Source: Mycobacterium heidelbergense (GTDB lineage Bacteria > Actinomycetota > Actinomycetes > Mycobacteriales > Mycobacteriaceae). Taken from it: DNA of 64,000 nucleotides. How positions within the stretch are numbered: the stretch's first letter is position 1; every line of letters starts with the position of its first letter. The position numbers and the translations under genes were made by a program. Shown here piece after piece: positions 8,234 through 15,959 of the stretch. The DNA lies in contig NZ_AP022615.1 of the NCBI RefSeq assembly GCF_010730745.1, positions 1,488,001 through 1,552,000 on the forward strand, given 5' to 3'. Below the pieces are notes generated by a model that did no database searches, was not told the DNA's origin, and saw only the letters and a list, made by a program, of their open reading frames with translations.

Positions 8234-8692
8234 TCACGATTGCGTTGTGTCGTCGAGGATGCGGACGCCGGTGACGATCTCGGGTCGGATGGCGATCAAG
8301 GTGTCCATGGTCATGTTCACCCACGGGCGCAGCCGCTGTTCGTAACGGGCGATCTGGTCGGGGTCGGTGATCGTGGTTGCCCACCCGGTGACCACGACGC
8401 TCCAGCCAGCCCGCCGCCGCGGGTCGAGGTCGTCGGCCTCGTACGCGACCACGACGCCGGCGCCGCTGCTCAATCGCACCACGGTGGACACCGTGGCGGT
8501 CAGGCGGGTGCGCACGATCACCCGGCCCCCGTCGACGAGGTGGTTGACCACGCGTATCGCCGGCAGCGCTTGGTGGGTGAACACCACCCGCCCATACTCG
8601 ACGCTGGCCAGCAACCGCAGCGCCTCGCGGGGGTCGAGCTCGACCGTCCCGCGGGCGACCGCGGTGCCGCCATCCTGGGGGTGGCCTGTCAT
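8234..8692 (-). CDS. PNPOx-like flavin/F420-binding split-barrel protein
   Basis: A 152-residue pyridoxamine-5'-phosphate-oxidase-like protein (split beta-barrel, probably FMN or F420 binding). Key features are DPREALRLLASVEYGRVVFT at about 20-40 (split here as the family's first strand), RVVNHLVDGGRVIVRT, and VVVAYEADDLD-WSVVVTGWATTITDP. Close relatives in M. tuberculosis (Rv0080, Rv3129) belong to the DosR dormancy regulon. The ORF is open further upstream, but ATG at 8692 gives the usual length. It is the first gene of a pair with the Crp/Fnr regulator. A DosR-like site lies about 120 bp upstream. Substrate unknown. Confidence 0.8.
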   Translation of the reverse strand: MTGHPQDGGTAVARGTVELDPREALRLLASVEYGRVVFTHQALPAIRVVNHLVDGGRVIVRTRLTATVSTVVRLSSGAGVVVAYEADDLDPRRRAGWSVVVTGWATTITDPDQIARYEQRLRPWVNMTMDTLIAIRPEIVTGVRILDDTTQS

Positions 8693-8807
8693 GACGCGGC
8701 AGCCGCCGCGCGCGACGCACACACCACCAGGCGACCTCGCCTTCTTCTCACGCTCGAACACTCGATTGCGCCAACGCCGAAGCCTTCCCGTTCGCCACGC
8801 GCGTCGA

Positions 8808-8827
8808 ATAGGGTCCAAGGTCCCCAC
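8808..8827 (-). promoter_or_regulatory. Candidate DosR box
   Basis: On the minus strand the 20-mer GTGGGGACCTTGGACCCTAT shares 14 of 20 positions with the DosR consensus TTSGGGACTWWAGTCCCSAA, including the invariant GGGAC of the first half. It is about 116 bp upstream of the PNPOx gene, whose relatives are DosR-controlled. The match in the second half is weak, so this is a candidate only. The rest of the 8693-8873 gap shows nothing else recognisable. Confidence 0.4.
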
Positions 8828-8873
8828 CAGATGTGGCGTTCGGCATCTCAGGCCCGGCGGGTCGTGCCGGGGG

Positions 8874-10355
8874 CTACGGCATCCGCGCGCGATGCCGCTT
8901 GTCGTGGGACGGGACGCCGTTGACGCCCGCGATCGACTCCGCGTAGGTGCCCACGGCGAACGCGACGCCAGAACCCATGACCGCCAACGCTTCCCGGTTG
9001 ATACCGTCCACGGTGTCGCGGGGGCTCTGGTAGTTGGGGTCGAACGGGACACCGGACTGACCGCCCCACAGCCGCGCCTGCAGCGTGGTCTTCGTCTGGG
9101 AAGCACCGGCGGTCATGCCGCCGATCGGCACGCCCGCGACCATGAAGGGGTGGTAGTCGGCCCTGGTGCTCAACGGCATGTCGGCGGGCCGCTTGCCGGC
9201 CTGGTACAGATAGCCGGCCAGGGTGCGCTCGATACCGGCCGAACCGTCGGGCACGTCGCCGAATGCGATCCCGGCCCCCGGCGGACCGGACTGGTCGCCG
9301 TCGTCGGTGAAGAAGCCGGCGTTCGGCGAGCCGAGCATGGTGAAGTCCAGGTACATCGCGACGTCGTTGAGTTGATCGCGATCCATGCCGAACACGTAGT
9401 CCATGGCGCCGTTGAGCCCGTCCTCCTCGGCTCCCCAGAACACGAACCGCACCGCGTTGTTCACCGGGGCCAACGGGCCCAGCCGCAGCGCCGTTTCCAG
9501 CACCGCCGCCACGCCGGTCCCGTCGTCGTTGATGCCCGGGCCGTTGCGCGGGCTGTCGAGATGTGCGCCGACCACGATCACGTCATGCGGCGAGCCGGTT
9601 TCCGTTTGCGCCAACACGTTTCGCGACGTGATCTTGATGTTCTCGGCGTCCAGCACCAGGCGTATCGGCGCGGTGTCGCGTTCGAGCGCGGCGGCGCCGT
9701 AGCCGCCGGCGACGGCGACCGGCACGGCCAGTTGCTTGAAGTAGCCGGGGGTGAACAGGGTGGGCGGGGTCGCCCCGCCGTTGTTCGTGCTGAGCACGAT
9801 CAGCGCGGCCGCGCCCCTGGCCACCGCGCTGTTCTGCTTGTCGACCACCGAGCAGCGGGCGTCGTCGACGACGGCGATCGCGCCCCTGGGCACCGCCGCC
9901 GGATAATCGCCGGCCGCGCAGCCCGACGGTTGTGCCGGACGGACCGGCAGCCCGGTGACGCCACCGGGAGGCGTCCGGACCAGCAACGAGGCCTGGTCGA
10001 CCGGATAGGTGCGGCCGGCTATCGTCAGCGCCGGCTTGCCCGGCGAAACCTGATACAGCCGGTCGAACTGCGGCGTCGACACCGCAAAGCCCCTGTCCCG
10101 CAAGGTCTTCGCCACATACTCGACGCTGGCGTCATACCCCGGTGTGCCCTCCGCCCGGTTTCCGTGGTTGGCGTTGGCGATGTCCTGCAGCGCGCGCAGG
10201 TGGGCGACCATCCGGTCCACGGTCACCCTGGCGGCCAGGCCGTGACCGAGATCCGGCGCAGCGGCCGGCGGCGCCGGGCGCGGCGGCGCGCACCCCGCCA
10301 CCAGCCCGATCAGCACCAGCGCCGAGCCCAGCCGGCGAATCACCGGCCGCCTCAT
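8874..10355 (-). CDS. Lipoprotein of the M28 aminopeptidase family (LpqL paralog, likely zinc-site variant)
   Basis: A 493-residue lipoprotein: signal peptide with lipobox LVAGC (Cys about 22), PA-like insert (about 140-250), then an M28 metallopeptidase domain with GAHLDSPRNGPGINDDGTG, GAEEDG and YLDFTMLGS. The family's last zinc ligand normally sits in a YHxxxDT motif; here the site reads YQSPRDT, so that His is Gln (plus-strand about 9026-9034). The start overlaps the stop of the upstream paralog by 4 bp (ATGA). It resembles M. tuberculosis LpqL (Rv0418), which lies next to thiG there as well. The activity of this copy is doubtful. Confidence 0.85.
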   Translation of the reverse strand: MRRPVIRRLGSALVLIGLVAGCAPPRPAPPAAAPDLGHGLAARVTVDRMVAHLRALQDIANANHGNRAEGTPGYDASVEYVAKTLRDRGFAVSTPQFDRLYQVSPGKPALTIAGRTYPVDQASLLVRTPPGGVTGLPVRPAQPSGCAAGDYPAAVPRGAIAVVDDARCSVVDKQNSAVARGAAALIVLSTNNGGATPPTLFTPGYFKQLAVPVAVAGGYGAAALERDTAPIRLVLDAENIKITSRNVLAQTETGSPHDVIVVGAHLDSPRNGPGINDDGTGVAAVLETALRLGPLAPVNNAVRFVFWGAEEDGLNGAMDYVFGMDRDQLNDVAMYLDFTMLGSPNAGFFTDDGDQSGPPGAGIAFGDVPDGSAGIERTLAGYLYQAGKRPADMPLSTRADYHPFMVAGVPIGGMTAGASQTKTTLQARLWGGQSGVPFDPNYQSPRDTVDGINREALAVMGSGVAFAVGTYAESIAGVNGVPSHDKRHRARMP

Positions 10356-11851
10356 GGCTTACCGAGCGCGTGGCGCGTACGGTCCGCCAGGTCCGGAACC
10401 CCGTTCCGGCCGCCAATGTCTTGGGCGTACAATGCCACCGCGTAGGCGACACCGCCGCCGTTGATGCCCAGCGAGGCGCGGTCGATGTGGTCGAGGGTGT
10501 CGGTTTTTTGGTGGTAGTTGGGATCGAACGGCTCGTCGGCGGTTCCGCCCCACAGCTTGGCCTGCTCCGCGGACTTCTTGACCTCGGCCCCGGAGAACAG
10601 GCCGCCGGCCGGGATTCCGGCCAGGGTGAACCCGTCGTAGTCCGAACGGCCGTCGAACGAGGTGTCCTGCGCGGCCTTGCCGGCCGACTTCAGGTAGGCG
10701 ACGAGCGTGCGCTCGATGCCGGCCGAGCCTTCCGGCACCACCGGCTGGCCGCGGGCGTCCGCCGGCAACGATTGGTCCCCGTCGTAGGTGAAGTAGCCGG
10801 GGTTCGGCGACGCGAGCATGTCGAAGTTCAGGTACAGCGCAATGTCTTTGAGCCCGTCCAGGTCCAGCGACTCCACGTAGTTGCGCGACCCGATCAGCCC
10901 GAGTTCCTCCGCGCCCCAGAAGCCGAACCGCACCGCGTTGCGGACCGGTGGCGAGTTCCCCAGCTGCACGGCGGTTTCCAGGACGGCGGCGACTCCCGAC
11001 CCGTCGTCGTTGATGCCCGGCCCCTCGGGCACGCTGTCCAGGTGCGCGCCCGCCATCACCACGTCGGTGCCCGACCCCGTCTTGGTTTGCGCGATGACGT
11101 TGCGCGCCTTGAAGCTCTGGACGCTCGCGTTGAGCTTGATGGTGGTCGGTCCCGGCTGCGCGCGCAGCTGCACGCCGCCGGACTTGGTCACGCTCACCAC
11201 CGGGATCTTCACGACGGTGTTGGCCCCCAGGGTCCCGCCCATCTGCTGCTCGTCGACGTTGTCGGCGACGATCATCGCCACGGCGCCGCGCTGCGCCGCG
11301 GCGTCCTCCTTCTGGGCGAACGGGCACGCGCCACGGTCGACCAGCACCACCGCGCCCCGCACCGGGAGCCCGTCAAAGTCGGAGGCCTGACAGCCCGCGC
11401 CGTCCCCGGCGGGCACCGCGACCAACGGCCCGCTCACGCCGTCGGGCGGGGTGCCGAGGCTGAAATCCAGCGCACGCGCCTCCACGGTCGCGCCGGCGAC
11501 CGTCACCGCCGGCTTGTCGCCGTGAAACACCCGCGCCGAGAACTCGGGCGTCTGCACGTCGAAGCCGCTGTGGCGCAACGTGTTCACCACATAGTCGACG
11601 CTGGCTTCGTAGCCCGGTGTGCCCACCGCGCGGGTGCCGTCATTGGCGTTGGCGATGTCCTGCAGCTTCGACAGGTGCGCCATCATCGCGTCGGCCGTGA
11701 CCTTGCTCCGGATAGCGGTGGCGAACTCGGCCGCGGCCGGGTCGCCGGTCGCCTGCCGGGAGTCGGCGCACCGGTGCGAGCAGCCGGTCAGGAACGCGGT
11801 CAGGGCGACCACGGCCAGGACCGCCGGGACCGTCCTTGGAGTGTTTACCAT
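10352..11851 (-). CDS. lpqL: LpqL, lipoprotein M28 zinc aminopeptidase
   Basis: A 499-residue exported lipoprotein peptidase. The signal peptide ends in the lipobox FLTGC (Cys about 23). A PA domain (about 145-265) is inserted before the catalytic M28 domain, which shows GAHLDSVPEGPGINDDGSG (His, Asp ligands), GAEELGL (Glu), NFDMLAS (Asp) and the final YHQKTDT His. It should remove N-terminal residues from peptides at the cell surface. ATG at 11851 follows GGGCGAG closely; the longer ORF to 12214 would lose the signal peptide. It follows DUF2752 by 11 bp and is coupled to the second copy, making a DUF2752-lpqL-lpqL operon. This copy is the better ortholog of Rv0418. Confidence 0.9.
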   Translation of the reverse strand: MVNTPRTVPAVLAVVALTAFLTGCSHRCADSRQATGDPAAAEFATAIRSKVTADAMMAHLSKLQDIANANDGTRAVGTPGYEASVDYVVNTLRHSGFDVQTPEFSARVFHGDKPAVTVAGATVEARALDFSLGTPPDGVSGPLVAVPAGDGAGCQASDFDGLPVRGAVVLVDRGACPFAQKEDAAAQRGAVAMIVADNVDEQQMGGTLGANTVVKIPVVSVTKSGGVQLRAQPGPTTIKLNASVQSFKARNVIAQTKTGSGTDVVMAGAHLDSVPEGPGINDDGSGVAAVLETAVQLGNSPPVRNAVRFGFWGAEELGLIGSRNYVESLDLDGLKDIALYLNFDMLASPNPGYFTYDGDQSLPADARGQPVVPEGSAGIERTLVAYLKSAGKAAQDTSFDGRSDYDGFTLAGIPAGGLFSGAEVKKSAEQAKLWGGTADEPFDPNYHQKTDTLDHIDRASLGINGGGVAYAVALYAQDIGGRNGVPDLADRTRHALGKP

Positions 11852-11862
11852 CTCGCCCAAGG

Positions 11863-12324
11863 TTAGACATACAGCGCGCTGAATGGGGCGAACGGGATGT
11901 TGCGCACCACAAACCAGGCGCCCACCACGAGCAGCGTCACCATCGCCGACCACCGTCGGTGCTGCCAGCCCCTGATCCGCCGGCCCGTCACGCGGCCGTA
12001 GGTCCACGCCAGGTAGGCCCATACCAACAACGCCAGCGCCACCAGGCCCACGGCGTTGAACCGGGCGGCGGCCGTCACGTCGCCGTGCATGAGCGAATAC
12101 AGCATCCGCGCCGTTCCGCAGCCCGGACAGTCGATGCCCAGGAGAGCCTTCGTGGGGCACACCGGCAGCGGCCCGTTCGGCGTGGTCGGATCGCCCACCC
12201 AGACCGCGGCACACACCAATGACGTGGACGCGGCCACCAGCAGCGGCGCGCCGAGGGCGTGGTTACAACATCGAGGAGAGCGAAGAAAGGGTCGAAAGCG
12301 TCGCCGCGCTCGAATTTCCGGCAT
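11863..12324 (-). CDS. DUF2752 membrane protein
   Basis: A 153-residue integral membrane protein with the DUF2752 signature: GPLPVCPTKALLGIDCPGCGTARMLYSL, i.e. a Cys before a CPGCG motif preceding a membrane helix, split over about residues 52-77. Predicted helices lie at about 25-45, 88-108 and 128-145. Function unknown for the family. The first 20 residues are Arg-rich and look untypical, so the true start may be further in (near residue 20) although no strong alternative codon is apparent. It sits 11 bp upstream of lpqL, so the two are probably cotranscribed. Confidence 0.7.
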   Translation of the reverse strand: MPEIRARRRFRPFLRSPRCCNHALGAPLLVAASTSLVCAAVWVGDPTTPNGPLPVCPTKALLGIDCPGCGTARMLYSLMHGDVTAAARFNAVGLVALALLVWAYLAWTYGRVTGRRIRGWQHRRWSAMVTLLVVGAWFVVRNIPFAPFSALYV

Positions 12325-12686
12325 TCAGACCACCCGCCACGGCAATGATGATGAGGAGTTAGCTGGCGTGAAGCGGTGCTTACCCTACCCGAGCGCCGGC
12401 GCGACGGCACCGTCTCCGCAAAATTCGTTATTTCCGCCGACCGCCCGACGGCATGCCCGCGGCCGCTGCCTCGCCATCGCCCGGGCGGCGAGCGCCGGCA
12501 GCGGCCCGAAAGTCGTTGATTATCAACCGGTTTGTCGCGTCGCGGCAACGTCATGCGCGCGCGGCGTGAATGACGCCCAGACAGATAATTTCCAGCGGAA
12601 TGTGTTGCATAGTCAGGACATACGCCTACGATCCCTTTAGCAGGCGCGCGGCCGCGCCGCCGGTCCGACAACCGCAAGGAGCCAGG
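12325..12686 (+). promoter_or_regulatory. Divergent intergenic region with candidate promoter
   Basis: A 362-bp gap between the DUF2752 gene and the secreted-protein pair. It contains no convincing gene. A plausible promoter for the pair is TTGCAT (12605-12610) and TACGAT (12627-12632) with a 16-bp spacer, giving a leader of about 50 nt, and a Shine-Dalgarno AAGGAG at 12676-12681. The A/T-richer stretch around 12515-12530 (GATTATCAACC) may be part of regulation. Confidence 0.4.
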
Positions 12687-13217
12687 ATGATGCCTCCCCC
12701 CAACAACGCGCTGCGAGCCGCCGCGGCCGCCGCGCTCGTGGGCGGTCTTGCCGTCACCGGCTCCGCGACGGCGGCCGCGGACCCCGCGGACACCGGCAGC
12801 CCGGCAAACATCAACAGGCTGGCCGCCTCGCTGTCGAAGGGCTACGGCCTCAACAACTGCACCGCCCAGAACCTCACCAGCGGCGAACTCGCCGCGCTCA
12901 GTTGCGGACAAAGCCCCGACCCCAGCGGCCCCGTCCAGGCGAAGTACATCCTCTTCAGCAACTCGGACAATCTGGCCGGCTCGTTCAAGGCCAGCATCAA
13001 GGACGACGTTCTGAGCGCGTGCGGGGACAGTGGCCAGTCGCCGACCACCTGGCACCAGGGCGGTTCCACGGGCGACTCGGGACAACTGGCGTGCGGGACC
13101 TACCAGAACGCCGCCGAGATCATCTGGACCACGGACTCCAAAAACGTGTTGAGCTACATCCGCGGATCCAGCACCGACGTCGCGGCCCTTTATCAATGGT
13201 GGCGGGCCAACGGCTGA
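12687..13217 (+). CDS. Secreted four-cysteine protein, copy 1
   Basis: A 176-residue exported protein of unknown function. A Sec signal peptide (NNALRAAAAAALVGGLAV, cleavage near ATAAADP) precedes a mature domain of about 140 residues. Four Cys are conserved with the next gene: one in GLNNC, one in SCGQSPDP, one in LSACGDSGQSP and one in LACGTYQNA; the C-terminus DVAALYQWWRANG is Trp-rich. The next gene is a paralog with about the same length, so this is a tandem duplication. Two adjacent ATG codons (12687, 12690) are possible; the second is 8 bp from AAGGAG. The longer ORF from 12570 would destroy the signal peptide. Confidence 0.82.
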   Translation: MMPPPNNALRAAAAAALVGGLAVTGSATAAADPADTGSPANINRLAASLSKGYGLNNCTAQNLTSGELAALSCGQSPDPSGPVQAKYILFSNSDNLAGSFKASIKDDVLSACGDSGQSPTTWHQGGSTGDSGQLACGTYQNAAEIIWTTDSKNVLSYIRGSSTDVAALYQWWRANG

Positions 13218-13283
13218 CGTTGCGCCATGGCGACCCGAAGGTGCTTGTGGTCCTTGGCTTTCCACTACACGAGGGAGCTCAGG

Positions 13284-13811
13284 ATGTCCCCTCTCGGCAA
13301 GGCGCTGCGGGCCGCGGCGGCCGTGGCGCTCGCGGGCGGTTCCGTCATCGCCGGCACCGCGACGGCGGCCGCGGACCCCGACAACATCGGTAGCTCGGCG
13401 GACGTCAACACGCTGGCCGCCGCGCTGTCGAAGGGCTACGGCCTCAACGACTGCCAATCGGCGCCACTGACGGGCCCGGTGCTGGCCGAACTCGATTGCG
13501 GCCAAAGCCCCGATCCCAACGGACCGGCCGCGGGCGTCTACCAGCTCTACAACGGCGGCAGCGACCTGGGCGCCGCGTTCACCGCCGGCGTCAACGGCGT
13601 ATCCCTGGCCCCCTGCGGGGAGGGCGGCGAGTCACCGGGCACCTGGCACCAGGGCAGTTCCGGCCAGACGGCGGGACAGGTGGTGTGCGGGACGTACAAG
13701 AACGCCGCGATAATAACCTGGACCACGGACAGCAAAAACGTGTTGAGTCACATCCGCGCGTCCAACACCGACGTCAACGCGCTCTACCAGTGGTGGCGCA
13801 CCAACGGCTGA
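13284..13811 (+). CDS. Secreted four-cysteine protein, copy 2
   Basis: A 175-residue paralog of the preceding gene, 66 bp downstream on the same strand. It has the same layout: signal peptide ending ATAAADP, NDC, DCGQSPDP, APCGEGGESPGTWHQG, VCGTYKNA, TTDSKNVLSHIR and a C-terminal ALYQWWRTNG. The four Cys and the WHQG and TTDSKNVLS blocks are shared, whereas the middle loop (about 75-110) has diverged. ATG at 13284 has GGGAG seven bases upstream. No enzyme motif is seen; a small disulphide-bonded surface or secreted factor is likely. It converges on thiG. Confidence 0.82.
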   Translation: MSPLGKALRAAAAVALAGGSVIAGTATAAADPDNIGSSADVNTLAAALSKGYGLNDCQSAPLTGPVLAELDCGQSPDPNGPAAGVYQLYNGGSDLGAAFTAGVNGVSLAPCGEGGESPGTWHQGSSGQTAGQVVCGTYKNAAIITWTTDSKNVLSHIRASNTDVNALYQWWRTNG

Positions 13812-13855
13812 CGTTCAGGGCTCGGCCGTCGAACCACCCTGCGCGGCATGACGTT

Positions 13856-14614
13856 TCACCGCTCCGGGGAGGACGCCTGCGCCCAGAACCGCTTGGGGAT
13901 CCGCCCGGCCCGCCGCGCCAGGTGGCCGGCGCTCACGGCGGCGGCCATCGCGGCGGCCATGGCCGGCGGGTCGGCGGCCCGGGTCACCGCGGTGGCCAAC
14001 AGCACGGCGTCGCAACCCAACTCCATCGCCAACGCGGCGTCGCTGGCGGTGCCGATGCCGGCGTCGAGCACCACCGGAACGCCCGCCCGGGCCACGATCA
14101 TCTCGATGTTGTGCGGGTTGGTGATGCCAAGGCCGGTGCCGATCGGCGAGCCCAGCGGCATCACCGCCGCGCAGCCGGTGTCCTCCAGCCGACGGGCCAG
14201 CACCGGGTCGTCGTTGGTGTAGGGCAGGACGACGAACCCGTCATCGACCAATTGCTCCGCCGCCCGGACCAATTCGACCGCGTCGGGCAGCAGGGTGCGT
14301 TCGTCGGCGATCACCTCGAGCTTGACCCAGTTGGTGTTCAGCGCCTCGCGGGCCAGCCGCGCGGTGAGCACCGCCTCGGCCGCGCCGCGGCACCCCGCGG
14401 TGTTGGGCAGCGGCGTGATGCCGAGCCGGTTGAGCAGGCCGAGCAGCCCGGTCCCGCCCTCGGCGTCGACCCGGCGCATCGCGACGGTGGTCAGCTCGGT
14501 TCCCGACGCGATCAGCGCCTCTTCGAGCACCGCGAGGTTGGTCGCCCCGCCGGTGCCCATGATGAGCCGCGAGGCGAAGCTGCGGTCCCCGATCGTCAGT
14601 TTCTGGTCAGCCAC
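13856..14614 (-). CDS. thiG: Thiazole synthase
   Basis: A 252-residue TIM-barrel enzyme that condenses 1-deoxy-D-xylulose 5-phosphate, dehydroglycine and ThiS thiocarboxylate into the thiamine thiazole. Signatures are LIMGTGGATNLAVLEEAL near the N-terminus, LPNTAGC, the Schiff-base Lys in NWVKLEVIAD and the phosphate loop PVVLDAGIGTASDAA. Length is standard. The start overlaps the thiS stop by 8 bp, so thiO-thiS-thiG are one coupled operon under the TPP riboswitch. M. tuberculosis Rv0417 is the counterpart. Confidence 0.96.
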   Translation of the reverse strand: MADQKLTIGDRSFASRLIMGTGGATNLAVLEEALIASGTELTTVAMRRVDAEGGTGLLGLLNRLGITPLPNTAGCRGAAEAVLTARLAREALNTNWVKLEVIADERTLLPDAVELVRAAEQLVDDGFVVLPYTNDDPVLARRLEDTGCAAVMPLGSPIGTGLGITNPHNIEMIVARAGVPVVLDAGIGTASDAALAMELGCDAVLLATAVTRAADPPAMAAAMAAAVSAGHLARRAGRIPKRFWAQASSPER

Positions 14615-14813
14615 CTTGCACCGCCGTCACCACCTCGAGTCGGACCGGCCCGGAAAGGTCGGAAAGTTTTGTGGCCCAGTCGGATCGCGGCAGCACCGCG
14701 TCGCCCATGGCCACCGCGATGCCACGGTCCGGGAAGCCCAGCGACTCCAGCAACGCGGCCACGGTGGTGCGCCCGTCGGCCTCGACCCGCCGCTCGTTGA
14801 CGATGACGATCAT
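14607..14813 (-). CDS. thiS: Sulphur carrier protein ThiS
   Basis: A 68-residue ubiquitin-like protein that carries sulphur as a C-terminal thiocarboxylate for thiazole formation. It begins MIVIVNERRVEADGRTT and ends in Gly-Gly, the activation site. ATG at 14813 overlaps the thiO stop by 4 bp (ATGA), which chooses this start over the longer ORF to 14978. It is translationally coupled on both sides, to thiO and thiG. Confidence 0.94.
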   Translation of the reverse strand: MIVIVNERRVEADGRTTVAALLESLGFPDRGIAVAMGDAVLPRSDWATKLSDLSGPVRLEVVTAVQGG

Positions 14814-15829
14814 CGGTGGGCTCCGACCGGAACGAGTTCGGACACAATCCGTTCGGCGGTCCAGGGCGCCAGCAGAAACCCCGATCGGCCGTGGCCGGCG
14901 GCGACCAGGGTTCGTTCGTCCAGGCGTTGCACGAGTGGCAGGTTGTCGGGTGTCATCGGGCGCAGCCCGGCGGCGCACTCGGCCAGCTCGTATTCGCCCA
15001 GCGCCGGCAGCACCGCGCAGGCGTCGTCGAGCAGGTCACGCACCCCGGACACGACCGGGGCCGTGTCGCGGCCGTGTTCGTATTGGGTGGCGCCGACGAC
15101 CACCCCGTCCGCGCGCGGCACCAGGTACACCTGCCGTCCGTGCACGCGGGCGCGAATCACCCTGGCCAGCAACGGCATACACCCCTTGCGCCAGCGCAGG
15201 CGCAGCACCTCGCCCTTCACCGGGCGCACGGGCAGGCCCGGCCACAGCGTCGGCGCGTCGACGCCGTTGGCGATCACCACCGCGTCGGCGTCGACCCGAG
15301 ACAGGTCGTGCGCCGGCGCGGCCCACCGGACCCCGAGGCGCTCGCAGTCCAGGCTCAGCGCCTCGAGCACCGCGCGGTTGTCCACGGCGAGCTCGGTGGG
15401 CGCGCGGAAGCCGTGCCGGATGCCCTGCGCCAGCAGGGGTTCCACGTCGCGGGCGGCCGACTCCCAGACCACCGGATGGCCCTGGGCGGAGAGCCACTCG
15501 GCCACGGTGCGCAGGTCCGCGACGTCGGCCCGGTCGACGGCGACCACCAGCGACTCGCGGGCGGTGATCACCGTCGGCGGCAGCCCGTCGAGGAAACCGC
15601 CCTCGCGCCACAGCCGCAGGGACTCGATGCCCAGCCGCAACAATCGTTCCTCGCCGGGCCAGCCCTCGCTGTGCGGGGCCAGCATGCCGCCCGCGACCCA
15701 GGACGCGCCCGGATCGCCGGTGCGATGCACCCGCACGGACCATCCGGCCCGCGCCGCCCGGCGCGCCACCGACAGCCCGATGACCCCGCCGCCGACGACG
15801 GCCAACGAGCCGGCCAGCGTGTTCGGCAT
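14810..15829 (-). CDS. thiO: Glycine oxidase ThiO
   Basis: A 339-residue FAD-dependent oxidase that turns glycine into dehydroglycine for the thiazole. The N-terminal dinucleotide fold is LAVVGGGVIGLSVARRAA; GGMLAPHSE, RPVKGEVLRLRW and the C-terminal AAGLRPMTPDNLPLV and GHGRSGFLLAPWTA are typical of ThiO. The ORF extends to 15892 but that would place the start inside the riboswitch; ATG at 15829 follows GAAGGGAGCG closely. Regulation is by the TPP element directly upstream. Counterpart of Rv0415. Confidence 0.94.
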   Translation of the reverse strand: MPNTLAGSLAVVGGGVIGLSVARRAARAGWSVRVHRTGDPGASWVAGGMLAPHSEGWPGEERLLRLGIESLRLWREGGFLDGLPPTVITARESLVVAVDRADVADLRTVAEWLSAQGHPVVWESAARDVEPLLAQGIRHGFRAPTELAVDNRAVLEALSLDCERLGVRWAAPAHDLSRVDADAVVIANGVDAPTLWPGLPVRPVKGEVLRLRWRKGCMPLLARVIRARVHGRQVYLVPRADGVVVGATQYEHGRDTAPVVSGVRDLLDDACAVLPALGEYELAECAAGLRPMTPDNLPLVQRLDERTLVAAGHGRSGFLLAPWTAERIVSELVPVGAHR

Positions 15830-15836
15830 CCCTTCG

Positions 15837-15921
15837 CTCCCTTCGCCGGCATGATCCGGATCAGGTTCGACGGTAAGGACAGGCGCGCCCACTCTCAGAC
15901 CCCGCTCCCGGGACTCCCGTG
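15837..15921 (-). ncRNA. TPP riboswitch (THI element)
   Basis: On the minus strand, just upstream of thiO, the conserved THI-box blocks occur in order: GTCTGAGAGTGGG (the CUGAGA loop that binds the pyrimidine), CTTACC, GAACCTGATC and CCGGATCATGCCGGCGAAGG, the last containing the pyrophosphate-binding internal loop. The 3' end runs into GAAGGGAGCGAAGGG just before the ATG, so TPP binding would mask the ribosome site. It would shut down thiO-thiS-thiG when thiamine pyrophosphate is abundant. TPP elements upstream of thiO are known in mycobacteria. Confidence 0.94.
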
Positions 15922-15935
15922 TTCTTCAGGCTTCC

Positions 15936-15953
15936 ACGCTAGCGCGCTAGCGT
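15936..15953. promoter_or_regulatory. 18-bp perfect palindrome with back-to-back -10 boxes (thiO/thiE)
   Basis: ACGCTAGCGCGCTAGCGT is a perfect palindrome in the divergent thiO/thiE space. On the plus strand it ends in TAGCGT (15948-15953), a TANNNT -10 box seven bases before the thiE GTG, so thiE would be leaderless. By symmetry TAGCGT on the minus strand (15941-15936) would start a transcript near 15929, just before the riboswitch. One short element could therefore set both promoters. Confidence 0.6.
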
Positions 15954-15959
15954 CGCGGT

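Noticed and set aside
12075..13505. 476-codon minus-strand frame across the secreted-protein pair
   Set aside because: Repeat-like Arg/Gly composition mirroring the plus-strand genes, which have signal peptides and ribosome sites.
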